Source: Brachybacterium sp. (lineage in GTDB: Bacteria; Actinomycetota; Actinomycetes; Actinomycetales; Dermabacteraceae). From it: a stretch of 6,555 nucleotides of DNA. The notes under the pieces were generated by a model. The model ran no database searches. It was not told where the DNA came from and saw nothing but the letters and a program-made list of their open reading frames with translations. Positions 5,612 through 6,555 of the stretch are shown here, one piece after another. The DNA is taken from assembly GCA_030451965.1 (NCBI GenBank), contig JAKDNE010000184.1, forward strand, positions 1 through 6,555, given 5' to 3'. The translations under genes and the position numbers were made by a program. Positions within the stretch are counted from its first letter, which is position 1; each line of letters begins with the position of its first letter.

Positions 5612-6555
5612 ATGACCACGACGACCGTGCCCGTCCCCGCCACCTCGACCGCCACCGCCGCGATCAGCCTCCGCAGCGTCACCAGGACCTATGGCCCGGT
5701 CCGCGCCCTGGACGGGCTCGAGCTCGAGATCCGCCCCGGGGAGATCGTCGCGCTGCTGGGCCCCAACGGTGCCGGCAAATCCACGGCGATGGAGATCATG
5801 GTGGGTCTCGCCACGCCCGACGCCGGGCAGGTGCGCATCCTCGGCACCGACCCCGCCGTCGCCACCCGCACCGGACTGATCGGCACCATGCTCCAGGCCG
5901 GCGCCCTGCTGCCCGACCAGACCGTCCGCTCGATGCTGCGGATGCTCCACTCCCTGCAGGCCCACCCCATGGAGCTGGACGAGGTCGTCGCCCAGGCCGA
6001 TGTCGATGACCTGATGAAGCGGAAGATGGGCGCGCTCTCCGGCGGGCAGGCGCAGCGGGTCCGCTTCGCCATCGCGCTGCTGGGCGACCCGCAGGTGCTG
6101 CTGCTGGACGAGCCGACCGTCGGCATGGACATCGGTGCCCGGCGCGCCTTCTGGAGCCAGATGCGCGCAGTCGCCGCGACCGGCCGCACCATCGTCTTCG
6201 CCACCCATCAGCTCGAGGAGGCCGAGCGCGAGGCCGCTCGCGTCGTGGTCATGGACCGCGGCCGCGTGGTCGCCGACGGCACCGGCACCGAGATCAGCGC
6301 CGCCGTCGCCGGGCGCGTGATCACTCTGGGCGGCGCAGCGCCCGCACAGGTAGCGGCCCTTCCCGGGGTCGAGAGCGCAGAGGCCGACGAGACCGACCCG
6401 CGCCGGGTGCGCGCCCTCTGCTCGGACTCCGATGCGGCGCTCGCCGCACTGTTCACCGGGCCCCTCGCGACCAGTGTTCATGAGGTCCTGGTCTCCGCGC
6501 CCGGACTCGAGGAGGCGTTCCTGCGCATCACCGGGCACTCCGACGAGGCGGTGCA
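5612..6555 (+). CDS. ABC transporter ATP-binding protein (3' end cut by window)
   Basis: The nucleotide-binding subunit of an ABC transporter, probably an exporter of the DrrA/CcmA-like group, working with a permease expected just downstream. The frame is open to the window end (314 complete codons). Motifs in order: Walker A GPNGAGKST (50-58), Q-loop Q95, signature LSGGQ (142-146), Walker B VLLLDE (162-167), D-loop VGMD (170-173) and switch histidine H199. All are intact, so it should be an active ATPase. After about residue 230 there is a C-terminal accessory domain ending with LEEAFLRITG, a pattern usually found very near the end of this group, so only a short tail is missing. The N-terminus has a Thr/Pro/Ala-rich stretch of about 17 residues before the first strand. 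ATG at 5612 is preceded by GGGAGG eight bases upstream (5598-5603). The gene is divergent from the amidohydrolase. The transported substrate is unknown. Confidence 0.95.
   Translation, partial: MTTTTVPVPATSTATAAISLRSVTRTYGPVRALDGLELEIRPGEIVALLGPNGAGKSTAMEIMVGLATPDAGQVRILGTDPAVATRTGLIGTMLQAGALLPDQTVRSMLRMLHSLQAHPMELDEVVAQADVDDLMKRKMGALSGGQAQRVRFAIALLGDPQVLLLDEPTVGMDIGARRAFWSQMRAVAATGRTIVFATHQLEEAEREAARVVVMDRGRVVADGTGTEISAAVAGRVITLGGAAPAQVAALPGVESAEADETDPRRVRALCSDSDAALAALFTGPLATSVHEVLVSAPGLEEAFLRITGHSDEAV

Noticed and set aside
5563..6009. Plus-strand frame of 148 codons overlapping the start of the ABC ATPase in another frame
   Set aside because: It lacks the Walker and signature motifs, which are all read from the frame starting at 5612.
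5510..6538. Upstream extension of the amidohydrolase frame to 6538, which would give an 846-residue protein
   Set aside because: The extension runs antisense through the whole ABC ATPase and has no domain. The GTG at 5509 with its -10 element gives the normal family length.

Overview
This 6.6 kb window is very GC-rich, codes densely, uses GTG starts freely and joins genes by 4-nt stop/start overlaps. This, together with the protein families present, points to a high-GC Gram-positive actinomycete. A Micrococcales-type genome (for example Dermabacteraceae/Brachybacterium-like) is a reasonable guess, but the genus cannot be proved from the sequence alone. I see no rRNA, tRNA, CRISPR array, insertion sequence or phage gene.

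Layout. (1) Positions 2-1914, plus strand: the 3' part of a CcdA-type thiol-disulfide membrane transporter, overlapping by ATGA with a lipoprotein that looks like a PQQ-type beta-propeller. (2) Positions 1943-3929, minus strand, convergent with the first pair: a tightly coupled three-gene operon. In transcription order it encodes a small membrane protein with a GCPVC motif (family not recognised), a BlaI/MecI-type winged-helix repressor and an M56 (BlaR1-like) membrane metallopeptidase. Both junctions are 4-nt overlaps (ATGA, then GTGA). A perfect 6-3-6 inverted repeat 16 nt upstream of the first GTG is the obvious candidate operator. (3) Positions 3998-5509, minus strand: a YtcJ-like amidohydrolase with a good leaderless promoter. 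(4) From 5612 to the window end, plus strand: an ABC-transporter ATPase, divergent from the amidohydrolase and cut by the window edge close to its natural C-terminus. The 102-nt divergent intergenic region holds a second palindrome (CATGAC-N4-GTCATG).

How the genes may work together. BlaI plus M56 is a classic repressor/membrane-protease signalling pair. The M56 protein lacks the penicillin-binding sensor domain of true BlaR1, so the signal is unlikely to be a beta-lactam sensed in the usual way. Three of the membrane proteins carry cysteines placed as if for redox chemistry: CcdA (one Cys visible), the GCPVC protein, and a CQRC in a predicted extracytoplasmic loop of the M56 protein. My working inference is an envelope thiol-redox or metal-stress module in which the BlaI/M56 operon and the CcdA/lipoprotein operon are functionally linked. 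The amidohydrolase and the ABC ATPase look like ordinary neighbours, although an 11-base word is shared between the two intergenic regions that carry the palindromes.
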